Made by a program: the position numbers and the translations under genes. A stretch of 64,000 nt of DNA from Pseudomonas paralcaligenes (GTDB taxonomy: Bacteria; Pseudomonadota; Gammaproteobacteria; Pseudomonadales; Pseudomonadaceae): the NCBI RefSeq assembly GCF_019655855.1, contig NZ_BPFX01000006.1:124001-188000 (forward strand), read 5' to 3'. This document shows positions 7,964-16,011 of this stretch, piece after piece (position 1 is the stretch's first letter; the number at the start of each line of letters is the position of its first letter). The notes under the pieces were generated by a model, which had not been told where the DNA came from, did not search any database, and saw only the letters and a list, made by a program, of their open reading frames with translations.

Positions 7964-9799
7964 ATGAATCCACAGTTGCTCTGGGTCCTCGCGCTGCTGC
8001 TCGGCGCCATCGTCCTGTTCGCCCTGAATAGGCCGCGCATGGACGCCGTGGGCCTGCTGGTGCTGGTCGCCCTGCCCCTGACCGGCGTGCTCGACATGGG
8101 CCAGGCCCTGTCTGGTTTCGGCGACCCCAACGTGGTGCTGATCGCCGCGCTGTTCGTGATCGGCGAGGGCCTGGTGCGCACCGGCATCGCCTACCGCCTG
8201 GGCGACTGGCTGGCCGCGCGGGCCGGCAACAGCGAGGCGCGCCTGATCGTGCTGCTGATGCTGGCGGTGGCCGGGCTCGGCTCGGTGATGAGTTCCACCG
8301 GGGTGGTCGCCATCTTCATCCCGGTGGTGCTCAGCGTCGCCGCGCGCCTGCGCCTGTCGCCGACCCGGCTGATGATGCCGCTGGCCTTCGCCGGGCTGAT
8401 CAGCGGCATGCTGACCCTGGTCGCCACGCCGCCCAACCTGGTGGTGCACGCCGAGCTGCTGCGCGCCGGGCTGGACGGTTTCGGCTTCTTCGGACCGACG
8501 CCGATCGGCCTGCCGGTGCTGGCCCTGGGCATCGGCTACATGCTGCTGGCGCGCCGCTGGCTGGTGCGCGCGGACGCCGGGGCGGTGACCAGCGAGGCGC
8601 GGCCGACCCTGGCCGAGCTGTCGCGCAACTACCGCCTGAGCGAACGCGAACGGCGCCTGCGGGTACGCGCCGATTCGCCGCTGGCCGGCCAGGTGCTCGA
8701 CGAATTGGAGCTGCGCAAGCAGCACGGCATCAACGTGATCGCCGTGGAACGCGAGCGGCAGTTCCGCACCCTGCTGCTGATGGCCACCGGCAGCACCCAG
8801 CTGCAGGCCGGCGACATTCTGCTGGTCGATCTGGTCAGTCCGGCCATCGGCCTGCTCGGCACCTACCGCGAGCTGGGCCTGGAGCCGGCGCCGCTCACCG
8901 CCTCCTACTACGCCCGCCACTCGCACCAGCTCGGCCTGGCCGAAGTGGTGCTGCCACCGGAGTCGCGGCTGGCCGGCAGGACGGTGCAGGAAATCGCCCT
9001 GCGCAGCCGCCACCACCTCAACCTGGTCGGCCTGCGCCGCCAGGGCAAGGCGCTCGAGGGCGTGCTGGTGGACGAGCCGCTGCGCGCCGCCGACAGCCTG
9101 CTGGTGGCCGGCGAATGGAAATACATCCACCGCCTGCAGCAGCAGACCCGCGACTTTCTGGTGCTCGGCCTGCCGGTTGAAGTGGACGAAGTGGCGCCGG
9201 CCATCCGCAAGGCGCCCTACGCCCTGCTCAGCCTGGCAGTCATGATCGGCCTGATGGTCAGCGGCGCGGTGCCCAACGTGCTCGCCGCGCTGATCGGCTG
9301 CCTGCTGATGGGCGCCTTCCGCTGCATCGACCTGGACAGCGCCTATCGCGCCATCCACTGGCCGACGCTGATCCTGATCGCCGGCATGCTGCCCTTCGCC
9401 CAGGCGCTGCAGCAGACCGGCGGCGTCGACCTGGCCGTGCGCGGCCTGGTCGGCCTGCTCGGCGACGCCGGCCCCCGCGCCCTGCTCGCCTGCCTGTTCG
9501 TGCTCACCGCGGTGATCGGCCTGTTCGTCTCCAACACCGCCACCGCCGTGCTGATGGCGCCGGTGGCCATCGCCGTGGCGCAGAGCCTCGGCCTGTCGCC
9601 GCTGCCCTTCGCCATGACCGTGGCCCTGGCCGCCTCGGCGGCCTTCATGACCCCGGTTTCCTCGCCGGTGAATACCCTGGTGATGACGCCCGGCCGCTAC
9701 CGCTTCGGCGACTTCGTGCGGGTCGGCGTGCCCTTCACCCTGCTGGTGATGCTGGTCGCGGTGGTGCTGGTGCCTTGGTGCTTCCCCTTCGCCCCCTGA
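7964..9799 (+). CDS. SLC13/DASS-family transporter with two RCK_C domains
   Basis: An inner-membrane carrier of 611 residues. Hydrophobic segments occupy residues about 1-205, and a second membrane half runs from about 405 to 611. Between them lie two RCK_C (TrkA-C) domains, about 220-300 and 315-385, recognised by the LRVRADSPLAGQVL and LPPESRLAGRTVQE openings. The STGVVAIFIPV and SNTATAVLMAPVAIA segments match the duplicated SNT-type substrate/sodium motifs of the divalent-anion family. The substrate (dicarboxylate, sulfate or other anion) cannot be told. I chose the ATG at 7964, which has GGAAG upstream; an in-frame ATG at 7949 would add five residues. The stop lies only 3 bases before the operator array of the next operon. 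Confidence 0.85.
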   Translation: MNPQLLWVLALLLGAIVLFALNRPRMDAVGLLVLVALPLTGVLDMGQALSGFGDPNVVLIAALFVIGEGLVRTGIAYRLGDWLAARAGNSEARLIVLLMLAVAGLGSVMSSTGVVAIFIPVVLSVAARLRLSPTRLMMPLAFAGLISGMLTLVATPPNLVVHAELLRAGLDGFGFFGPTPIGLPVLALGIGYMLLARRWLVRADAGAVTSEARPTLAELSRNYRLSERERRLRVRADSPLAGQVLDELELRKQHGINVIAVERERQFRTLLLMATGSTQLQAGDILLVDLVSPAIGLLGTYRELGLEPAPLTASYYARHSHQLGLAEVVLPPESRLAGRTVQEIALRSRHHLNLVGLRRQGKALEGVLVDEPLRAADSLLVAGEWKYIHRLQQQTRDFLVLGLPVEVDEVAPAIRKAPYALLSLAVMIGLMVSGAVPNVLAALIGCLLMGAFRCIDLDSAYRAIHWPTLILIAGMLPFAQALQQTGGVDLAVRGLVGLLGDAGPRALLACLFVLTAVIGLFVSNTATAVLMAPVAIAVAQSLGLSPLPFAMTVALAASAAFMTPVSSPVNTLVMTPGRYRFGDFVRVGVPFTLLVMLVAVVLVPWCFPFAP

Positions 9800-9802
9800 A
9801 AA

Positions 9803-9876
9803 CCTGTACAAGACGAACGACCTGTACAACTTTCGCCCGGCATGCTTTCTTATACAAGAAATCGACCTTGTACAAG
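9803..9876 (+). promoter_or_regulatory. Four TGTACA-type operator sites before ybgA-merR-phr
   Basis: Four copies of a T(G/A)TACAA core occur in 74 bases: TGTACA at 9805-9810 and 9823-9828, TATACA at 9851-9856, and TGTACA at 9869-9874. The last is the centre of a perfect 10-bp palindrome, CTTGTACAAG (9867-9876). Sites 1-2 and 3-4 are each spaced 18 bp centre to centre; the two pairs are 28 bp apart. The TATACA site could double as a -10 element. The array ends 15 bases before the ybgA start. The likeliest binder is the MerR-family protein encoded second in this operon (inference). Confidence 0.65.
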
Positions 9877-9891
9877 TATGTGGAGGTGCAC

Positions 9892-10839
9892 ATGGGCGAA
9901 CGTCTCAAGCTGGGCATCAGCGCCTGCCTGCTCGGCGAGCGGGTGCGCTACAACGGCGGGCACAAGCGCTCGACACTGTGCACCGACATCCTCGCCGAGC
10001 ACTTCGAGCTGGTGCCGGTCTGCCCGGAAATGGCCGCCGGCCTGGGCAGCCCGCGCCCGCCGATTCGCCTGGTCGGCGACCCGCATGCGCCTCGTGCCCT
10101 GATACCGCAGGAAGACGACCGCGACCTGACCGCCGCGCTGCAGGCCCAGGCCGTGCGCGCCGCCGCCCTGCCCGGCCTCAACGGCTTCGTGCTGATGCAC
10201 AGGTCGCCGTCCTGCGGGCTGCACCGGGTCAAGCTGTACCGTGACGACGGCCACCTCGCCGAGGTCGCCACCCGGGGCGTGTTCGCCGCCACCCTGCACA
10301 CCCTGCGCCCGGACCTGCCGCTGGAGGACGAAGGCCGCCTGCACGACCCGGTGCTGCGCGAGAACTTCCTCAACCGGGTGTTCGTCCACGGCCGCTGGCA
10401 GCGCCTGCTGAATGCCGGCCTGACCCGCCAGGGGCTGATCGACTTCCATGCCCGGCACAAGTACCTGCTGATGGCCACCCACCCGCAGCAGCAGAAGGCG
10501 CTCGGCCGGCTGCTCGGCGACCTCGGCCGGCAGGACCTGGACGAACTCGCGCCGCGCTACTTCGACCAGCTCATGGCCGCGCTGGGCCGGCACGCCACCC
10601 GCGGCACCCACAGCAACGTGCTGCAGCACCTGAGCGGTCATCTCAAACAGCAGCTCGGCGACGACGAGCGCGCCGAACTGCAGCAACTGATCGAGCAGTA
10701 CCGCAGCGGGGTGATCCCACTGGTGGTGCCGCTGACCCTGCTGCGCCACCACTTCAAGCGCCACCCGGACGCCTACGTGGCCAACCAGGACTACCTGCGT
10801 CCCTACCCGGACGTTCTCGCCCTGAGGAACGCGCTGTGA
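9892..10839 (+). CDS. ybgA: DUF523-DUF1722 protein (YbgA-like)
   Basis: A 315-residue cytoplasmic protein. The N-terminal DUF523 domain (residues about 7-150) shows the conserved SACLLGERVRYNGG start, PVCPEMAAGLGSPR and SPSCGLH motifs, with cysteines in each that could bind a metal or cluster. The C-terminal DUF1722 domain (about 185-305) contains HKYLLMAH-like and NVLQHLSGHL segments. E. coli ybgA is likewise paired with phr. Its biochemical role is not established. The ATG follows GGAGG by 5 bases; an earlier in-frame reading from 9775 runs through the operator array and is rejected. The stop overlaps the GTG of the MerR gene (GTGA), so the two are translationally coupled. Confidence 0.9.
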   Translation: MGERLKLGISACLLGERVRYNGGHKRSTLCTDILAEHFELVPVCPEMAAGLGSPRPPIRLVGDPHAPRALIPQEDDRDLTAALQAQAVRAAALPGLNGFVLMHRSPSCGLHRVKLYRDDGHLAEVATRGVFAATLHTLRPDLPLEDEGRLHDPVLRENFLNRVFVHGRWQRLLNAGLTRQGLIDFHARHKYLLMATHPQQQKALGRLLGDLGRQDLDELAPRYFDQLMAALGRHATRGTHSNVLQHLSGHLKQQLGDDERAELQQLIEQYRSGVIPLVVPLTLLRHHFKRHPDAYVANQDYLRPYPDVLALRNAL

Positions 10840-11771
10840 CCTCCACCCCTCTCGACTACCCGAGCGCCCTGGCCCAGGGCTACCTGCCGATCCGCGAGGT
10901 GGCGCGCAGCACCGGGGTCAACCCGGTGACCCTGCGCGCCTGGGAGCGGCGCTACGGCCTGGTGGTGCCCCTGCGCACGGCCAAGGGCCACCGCCTCTAC
11001 GCGCCCGAACAGGTGCAGCGCATCCAGCAGGTGCTGACCTGGCTCAACCGGGGCGTGGCCGTCGGCCAGGTGCGCGAGCTACTGGACCGCAGCGAACCGC
11101 CCGAGGCGGCGCCCAGCGGGGTGTGGGACGAACTGCGCCAGGCCATGCTGCAAAGCATCGCGCGCCAGGCCGAACGCAGCCTGGACGAAGCCTTCAACCG
11201 CGCCCAGTCGCTCTACCCGCCGCCGATCATCTGCCGCCAGTTGCTGCTGCCGCTGCTCGCCGAACTGGACGGGCGCTGGCGCGAGCTGCCCTTCGGCGCA
11301 CGTCTGGAACAGGCGTTCTTCCATGCCTGGCTGCGCAGCAAGCTCGGCGCCAGGCTGTACCACGACAACCGCCAGCGGCAGGGTCCGCCCCTGCTGCTGG
11401 CCAGCCAGTCCGAACGGCCCCTGGAGCCCGGCCTGTGGCTGTGCGCCTGGCTGGCCGGCAGCGCCGGCTGCCCGGTGCAGGTACTGGACCAGGCGGTGCC
11501 AGCCAACGAGCTGGTGCAGGCGGTGGACCACATCGCCCCGCGCGCCCTGTTGCTGTATTCCAGCCAGGCCCTGGCGACGGCGCTGCGCCACCAGTTGCCG
11601 CGCCTGCTCGACGCCTGCGCCGTGCCGTTGCTGCTGGCGGGGCCGGCGGCGGACATCCACGCCGAAGAGCTGCGCCCCGTGCACGGCCTGCACCTGGCCG
11701 CCGACCCGCTGCTCGTCGAACAGCGGCTGCGCGAACTGGGGCTGCTGGAGGAAACCCCATGCGCCAACTGA
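10836..11771 (+). CDS. MerR-family regulator, LitR/CarH-like without B12 motif
   Basis: A 311-residue regulator. Residues about 15-85 are a MerR DNA-binding domain with YLPIREVARSTGV and LRAWERRYGL, the motifs of the CarA/CarH/LitR and MlrA subgroup. The remainder resembles the helical cap and Rossmann-like B12-binding module of photoreceptors in this group. However, the D-x-H-x-x-G cobalamin ligand motif is not present, and the cap EH pair reads EQ (LEQAFFHAWL). This fits the cobalamin-independent class II LitR proteins described in Pseudomonas as light-response regulators. Its position between ybgA and the photolyase gene, with coupled starts on both sides, suggests control of this operon and autoregulation through the upstream TGTACA sites (inference). 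Confidence 0.85.
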   Translation: MTSTPLDYPSALAQGYLPIREVARSTGVNPVTLRAWERRYGLVVPLRTAKGHRLYAPEQVQRIQQVLTWLNRGVAVGQVRELLDRSEPPEAAPSGVWDELRQAMLQSIARQAERSLDEAFNRAQSLYPPPIICRQLLLPLLAELDGRWRELPFGARLEQAFFHAWLRSKLGARLYHDNRQRQGPPLLLASQSERPLEPGLWLCAWLAGSAGCPVQVLDQAVPANELVQAVDHIAPRALLLYSSQALATALRHQLPRLLDACAVPLLLAGPAADIHAEELRPVHGLHLAADPLLVEQRLRELGLLEETPCAN

Positions 11772-13204
11772 TGTGGCTGCGCAGCGACCTGCGCGTGGCG
11801 GACAACAGCGCGCTGGCCGCTGCCATGGCCACCGGCCCCACCCTCGCCGTCTACCTGATCAGCCCCGAGCAATGGCGCGAACACAACGACGCGCCGTTCA
11901 AGGTCGACTTCTGGCTGCGCAATCTGGCCGAGCTGCGCCCGTGCCTGGCGTCGCTCAACGTGCCGCTGCTGATCCGCACCGCGCCCCACTGGCGCGACGC
12001 GCCCGGTGTGCTCGCCGAACTGTGCCGCGAGCACGACATCGCCGGGGTGTGGGTCAACGAGGAATACGGCCTCAACGAGCAGGCCCGCGACCAGGCGGTG
12101 GAGAGCGAGCTGCGCCGCCACGGCGTGTCCTTCCACCACTGGCTGGACCAGCTGTTCTTCCGCCCCGGCAGCGTACTGACCAAGTCCGGCGGCTACTTCC
12201 AGGTGTTCAGCCAGTTCCGCAAGGTCTGCTACCAGCGCCTGCACACTTCCCTGCCCGCCCTGGTGCAGATGCCGTCCCGACAGCAGCCGCTGGATATCGC
12301 CAGCGATGCCATCCCCGGTGAAGTCGAGGGCTTCGCCACGCCAGCCACCGAGCTGCGTGAACACTGGCCGGCTGGAGAGGAGGCCGCGCGCGAGCGCCTG
12401 GCCCTGTTCGCCGACGAGATGCTGGGCGACTACGAGCGGCGCCGCGACCTGCCGGCGGTGGACGGCACCAGCCGCCTCTCGCCCTACCTGGCCGCCGGCG
12501 TGCTGTCGCCGCGCCAGTGCCTGCACGCCGCGCTGCGCGGCAACCGGGGCGAGTTCGAGACCGGCAACCCCGGTGCCGTTGCCTGGATCAACGAGCTGCT
12601 CTGGCGCGAGTTCTACAAGCACATCCTGGTCGGCTACCCGCGCGTCTCGCGGCACCGCGCCTTCCGCCCGGAGACCGAGGCCGCGCCCTGGCGTCACGCG
12701 CCGGACGAGCTGGAAGCCTGGCAGCAGGGGCGCACCGGCATCCCCCTGATCGACGCGGCGATGCGCCAGCTCCTGGCGACCGGCTGGATGCACAACCGCC
12801 TGCGCATGGTGGTGGCGATGTTCCTCACCAAGAACCTGCTGATCGACTGGCGCGAGGGCGAGCGCTGGTTCATGCGCCACCTGATCGACGGCGACCTGGC
12901 GGCCAACAACGGCGGCTGGCAGTGGAGCGCCTCCACCGGCACCGACGCGGCGCCCTACTTCCGGATATTCAATCCGCTCAGCCAGTCGCGCAAATTCGAT
13001 CCGGACGGCCGCTTCATCCGCCGCTGGGTGCCGGAGCTGGCGGCACTGGACGACCGTGACATCCACGATCCGTCCGCGCGGAGTGACCTGTTCGCGGCGG
13101 CCGCATCCGACTATCCGCCGCCAATGGTCGACCTCGGCGCCTCCCGCGAGCGTGCCCTGGCGGCATTCCGCGACCTGCCCCGGCGAGGAAACGACCCGGC
13201 CTGA
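11759..13204 (+). CDS. phr: Deoxyribodipyrimidine photolyase
   Basis: Class I photolyase of 481 residues (E. coli Phr has 472). It uses FAD and blue light to split cyclobutane pyrimidine dimers. The N-terminal antenna domain begins MRQLMWLRSDLRVADN. The FAD-binding half shows WINELLWREFYKH, WMHNRLRMVVAMF, NNGGWQWSASTGTDAAPYF and RIFNPLSQSRKFD, all diagnostic for the family. The ATG lies inside the end of the MerR gene (13-base overlap), so the third gene is also coupled. A light-controlled operon is expected from the neighbours. The product is complete and no catalytic segment looks altered. Confidence 0.97.
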   Translation: MRQLMWLRSDLRVADNSALAAAMATGPTLAVYLISPEQWREHNDAPFKVDFWLRNLAELRPCLASLNVPLLIRTAPHWRDAPGVLAELCREHDIAGVWVNEEYGLNEQARDQAVESELRRHGVSFHHWLDQLFFRPGSVLTKSGGYFQVFSQFRKVCYQRLHTSLPALVQMPSRQQPLDIASDAIPGEVEGFATPATELREHWPAGEEAARERLALFADEMLGDYERRRDLPAVDGTSRLSPYLAAGVLSPRQCLHAALRGNRGEFETGNPGAVAWINELLWREFYKHILVGYPRVSRHRAFRPETEAAPWRHAPDELEAWQQGRTGIPLIDAAMRQLLATGWMHNRLRMVVAMFLTKNLLIDWREGERWFMRHLIDGDLAANNGGWQWSASTGTDAAPYFRIFNPLSQSRKFDPDGRFIRRWVPELAALDDRDIHDPSARSDLFAAAASDYPPPMVDLGASRERALAAFRDLPRRGNDPA

Positions 13205-13265
13205 AGCCCTGTGCGCCGACCAGTCGGCGCCCGCGCAGGCGCAAGCTGCCGTACACTGCGCGCCC

Positions 13266-13571
13266 ATGAGCACCATCCCCCACCTGCAGCTCCCCACCGC
13301 CGACATCAGTTGCAGCAACTGCGCCGCCTGCTGCTGTCAGCTGGAAGTGATGCTGATCACCGATACCGGCGTACCCCGGCGCTTCATCGACACCGACGAC
13401 TGGGGCGGCGAGGTGATGCGTCGCCTGGATGACGGCTGGTGCGCGGCGCTGGACCGCGACAGCATGCGTTGCACCATCTACGAGGTGCGCCCGCTGATCT
13501 GCCGTGAATTCGAGATGGGCTCGGCCGAATGCCGCGACGAACGCGGCGGCATGCCCGGCATCTACCGCTGA
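13266..13571 (+). CDS. YkgJ-family cysteine-cluster protein
   Basis: A 101-residue protein with eight clustered cysteines: SCSNCAACCC near residues 16-25, then WCAAL, MRCTIY, LICREFE and AECRD. This is the CxxCxxCC pattern of the YkgJ/zinc- or iron-chelating cysteine cluster family. The bound metal and function are not established. It starts at an ATG 62 bases after phr, without a strong ribosome binding site. The repeat-bearing gap toward pagL follows. It is the last plus-strand gene of this block; transcription from the other side is convergent. Confidence 0.85.
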   Translation: MSTIPHLQLPTADISCSNCAACCCQLEVMLITDTGVPRRFIDTDDWGGEVMRRLDDGWCAALDRDSMRCTIYEVRPLICREFEMGSAECRDERGGMPGIYR

Positions 13572-13630
13572 CGAACAGGCATGGCAAAGGCTATGCCCCG
13601 ATAGATGTTGTGATGCCCTGAACCCTTCTG

Positions 13631-13702
13631 GATCCCCGCCTGCGCGGGGATGACGAGGTAGGGTGGGGTTTCCTCCGAAGTCGTCATTCCCGCGCAGGCG
13701 GG
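13631..13702. repeat. Inverted REPIN-like pair (CCCGCCTGCGCGGGG type)
   Basis: Two palindromic units face each other: CCCCGCCTGCGCGGGGATGA (from 13634) and CGTCATTCCCGCGCAGGCGG (13682-13701). Each is itself a hairpin and one is the near-exact reverse complement of the other, 27 bases apart. This is the layout of REP/REPIN elements. It sits in the 277-base convergent gap between the YkgJ gene and pagL; apart from this pair and the pagL terminator I see nothing else there. Confidence 0.75.
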
Positions 13703-13805
13703 ACAGCAGCTTTATTGCTGAACAGCGCTTGCGCTGGCCCGAAGGGGAATAATCCAGGGGCAGGCAGCTACAGCGTCTGCAACACGCAACGGGGACACGG
13801 ACATG

Positions 13806-13830
13806 AAAAAGCCGGGCACCCGGCCCGGCT
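13806..13830 (-). terminator. Intrinsic terminator of pagL
   Basis: Read on the minus strand, GCCGGGC / GCCCGGC forms a perfect 7-bp stem (13811-13829) with a 5-base loop followed by five T residues. It begins 19 bases after the pagL stop. Confidence 0.88.
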
Positions 13831-13848
13831 CTTTCAGGACACCCGCAT

Positions 13849-14361
13849 TCAGAAGCTGGTGCGGTAATGCAGGGTATAGGCTTCCACGCCATCGTTCGGC
13901 TGCTTGATGCCGGCGTTGGAATAGTGGATGGCACGAATGCCCACTTCCTGACCGGAGAAGCGCACGCCCGCACCAATGCGGTCCTCGAACTGGAAGGAGG
14001 AGCCCAGGTCGTTGCTTTCCAGTTTGGTGTTGGCGAAGGCCGCAACGCCGATGCCGGCCTCGATGTAGGGCTTCACGCTGTCGCCGGCGAATTCGTAGAC
14101 GAATACCGGGCTGAACGAAAGGCTGTGGTTGGTGGAGGTCTCGTCACCGTCCCAGTAGGTGTAGCCGGCATCCCAGTAACCGGTCAGGCGACCTACGCTG
14201 CTCTCCCACCAGCTGTTGTCCCAATCCCATTGGGCGCCCAGCCGGTAGACCATGGTCGAGTCGCCGCTCTGACCCACCGCTGCGGTGAAATCGACGGCTT
14301 GAGCGGAAAGGCTGGCCAGGCCGAGGGCTATCACGGTCGCCTGAGCAATTATCTTCTTCAT
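13849..14361 (-). CDS. pagL: Lipid A 3-O-deacylase
   Basis: An outer-membrane beta-barrel enzyme that removes the 3-O acyl chain from lipid A. The 170 residues start with a signal peptide ending AQA (cleavage after residue 22), and alternate aromatic-rich strands end in Phe, as expected for a barrel. The catalytic region IHYSNAGIKQPNDGVEAY holds His146, Ser148 and Glu160, with the spacing of the His-Ser-Glu triad of P. aeruginosa PagL. It lies downstream of murI on the same strand, with its own AT-rich promoter region, and directly beyond phr, the same neighbourhood as in P. aeruginosa. A good terminator follows. No residue of the active site is missing. Confidence 0.95.
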   Translation of the reverse strand: MKKIIAQATVIALGLASLSAQAVDFTAAVGQSGDSTMVYRLGAQWDWDNSWWESSVGRLTGYWDAGYTYWDGDETSTNHSLSFSPVFVYEFAGDSVKPYIEAGIGVAAFANTKLESNDLGSSFQFEDRIGAGVRFSGQEVGIRAIHYSNAGIKQPNDGVEAYTLHYRTSF

Positions 14362-14408
14362 GTAACCTTCCTGTTACCGAGGGGGTGATGAACGCTTTAT
14401 CGCGCTGG

Positions 14409-14442
14409 AGTATAGAAAACTTTTGTATCAGAGAAAGATACA
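14409..14442 (-). promoter_or_regulatory. pagL promoter with inverted-repeat operator candidate
   Basis: On the minus strand a TATACT -10 hexamer (14409-14414) lies 48 bases before the pagL ATG in an AT-rich patch. A perfect inverted repeat, TGTATC - 7 bases - GATACA (14424-14442), covers the space where the -35 element would be. The -35 itself is poor, so an activator binding at the repeat is plausible; a repressor is also possible. Confidence 0.5.
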
Positions 14443-14467
14443 GCCGAAATGAAACAGTCACTTCGAC

Positions 14468-15259
14468 TCAAACAGGGAGCGACCGGACGTCCGCAAGTTC
14501 AGACAATAATTTCGGCAGTACCCGCTGCATGGCCGCGACGTTTCCGCTGCACCAGTAGCGGGTCGCCAGCGCCGGACCTTCGGCGCGCAGGCCATGTTGC
14601 TCCAGCAGCGCTTGCAGGCGCCGTGCCACCGCGGCGCCGGTGTCCACCAGGCTGACCGACTCCGGCACCATCGCGCGCAGCAGCGGCTCGATGAAGGGGT
14701 AGTGGGTGCAGCCGAGGATCAGGGTGTCGCAGCCCTCGGCCAGCAGCGGCCCGACCCATCCCTGCAGCAGCTCGCGGGTGCGCGGCGTGTCCAGTTCGCC
14801 GGCCTCGATCTGCTCGACCAGCCCCGGGCAGGGCTGGGTGATCACCCGCACGTCACTGGCGAAACGGTCCAGCAATGCGGCGAACCTGGCGCTCTTCAGC
14901 GTACCGGTGGTCGCCAGCACGCCGACCACGCCGCTGCGGGTCGCGGCCGCCGCCGGCTTCACCGCCGGTTCCATGCCGACGATGGGCAGCTCGGGATAGC
15001 GCTCGCGCAGGTCGGCCACGGCCGCCGCGGTGGCCGTGTTGCAGGCCAGCACCAGCGCCTTGGCGCCCTGCCCAAGAAGGAACTCGGCGATCTTCTGGCT
15101 ACGTAAACGGATGAACTCGGGACTCTTCTCGCCATAGGGCACGTGGCCGCTGTCGGCGACATACAGCAGCGACTCGGCCGGCAGCAACGCGCGGACCTCG
15201 CGCAGCACCGAGAGGCCGCCGACGCCGGAGTCGAACAGGCCTATCGGCGCCTCGCTCAC
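14468..15259 (-). CDS. murI: Glutamate racemase
   Basis: Converts L-glutamate to D-glutamate for peptidoglycan. The 263-residue product begins [15 protein letters not shown] with the catalytic-site Asp10 and Ser11. The two catalytic cysteines are Cys73 in [10 protein letters not shown] and Cys184 in LGCTHYPF. The frame is open further upstream, but the GTG at 15257-15259 overlaps the moeB stop (GTGA) and begins the conserved [12 protein letters not shown] sequence, so it is chosen. It is the last gene of the hemA-prfA-prmC-moeB-murI string. Confidence 0.96.
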   Translation of the reverse strand: MSEAPIGLFDSGVGGLSVLREVRALLPAESLLYVADSGHVPYGEKSPEFIRLRSQKIAEFLLGQGAKALVLACNTATAAAVADLRERYPELPIVGMEPAVKPAAAATRSGVVGVLATTGTLKSARFAALLDRFASDVRVITQPCPGLVEQIEAGELDTPRTRELLQGWVGPLLAEGCDTLILGCTHYPFIEPLLRAMVPESVSLVDTGAAVARRLQALLEQHGLRAEGPALATRYWCSGNVAAMQRVLPKLLSELADVRSLPV

Positions 15260-16011
15260 GGCCGCCCTCCGCACACGCTGCACGCCGGGTCGCGCCTGAC
15301 CCGCAGCTCGCGAAAGCGCGTGCCCAGGGCGTCGATCAGCAGCAGGCGGCCCACCAGAGGCTCGCCGAAGCCGGCCAGCAGCTTGAGCGCCTCCAGCGCC
15401 TGCAGGCTGCCGACCAGGCCCACCAGCGGGCCGACAACGCCGGCCTCGCTGCAGGTCAGCTCGGCCTCGCTGCCATGGCCGTACAGACAGTGGTAGCAGG
15501 GGCTCGCCGCATCGCGGGGGTCGAACACCGCGAGCTGCCCCTCCAGGCGGATCGCCGCGCCGGACACCAGCGGCCGGCCGGCGGCCACGCAGGCGGCGTT
15601 GACCGCCTCGCGGGTGGTGAAGTTGTCGCAACAATCCAGCACCAGGTCCACCGCCGCCACGGCGGCGGCCAGGGAGTCCTCGTCCAGTGCCACGCGATGG
15701 GGCACCAGCGTGATCTGCGGATTGAGCGCGGTGAGCCGGACCATCGCCGAATCCACCTTGGCCACGCCGACCTGGCTGCCGTCGTGGATGATCTGCCGCT
15801 GCAGGTTGGTCAGGTCCACGGTGTCGAAGTCGGCCAGGTGCAGCTCGCCGACACCGGCGGCGGCCAGGTACAGGGCCACCGGCGAGCCGAGTCCGCCGAG
15901 CCCGACGATCAGCACGCGGCTCGCCTTCAACCTGAGCTGCCCGGCCACGTCGATCTGCGGCAGGAGTATCTGCCGGCTGTAGCGCAGCAGTTCGTCGTCG
16001 CTCAGGTTCAT
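15256..16011 (-). CDS. moeB: Molybdopterin-synthase adenylyltransferase-type ThiF protein
   Basis: An E1-like enzyme that adenylates the C-terminus of a small sulfur carrier (MoaD, or ThiS in related proteins). It has 251 residues. The nucleotide-binding loop is [21 protein letters not shown], the following [13 protein letters not shown] is the typical ThiF/MoeB motif, and two CxxC pairs (CYHC and CSVC) would bind structural zinc. There is no C-terminal rhodanese domain. I start it at the ATG 16009-16011, which overlaps the prmC stop (ATGA); a GTG three codons upstream is in frame but less likely. The ThiF versus MoeB choice rests on gene order known from P. aeruginosa. Confidence 0.93.
   Translation of the reverse strand: MNLSDDELLRYSRQILLPQIDVAGQLRLKASRVLIVGLGGLGSPVALYLAAAGVGELHLADFDTVDLTNLQRQIIHDGSQVGVAKVDSAMVRLTALNPQITLVPHRVALDEDSLAAAVAAVDLVLDCCDNFTTREAVNAACVAAGRPLVSGAAIRLEGQLAVFDPRDAASPCYHCLYGHGSEAELTCSEAGVVGPLVGLVGSLQALEALKLLAGFGEPLVGRLLLIDALGTRFRELRVRRDPACSVCGGRP

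Noticed and set aside
7574..9829. A 751-codon minus-strand frame opposite the SLC13-type transporter
   Set aside because: The product is His/Gln/Arg-rich with no family motif; the plus strand shows membrane segments and RCK_C domains.
13572..13630. Possible small gene between YkgJ and the repeat pair
   Set aside because: No frame with a start and ribosome binding site longer than a few codons was supported.
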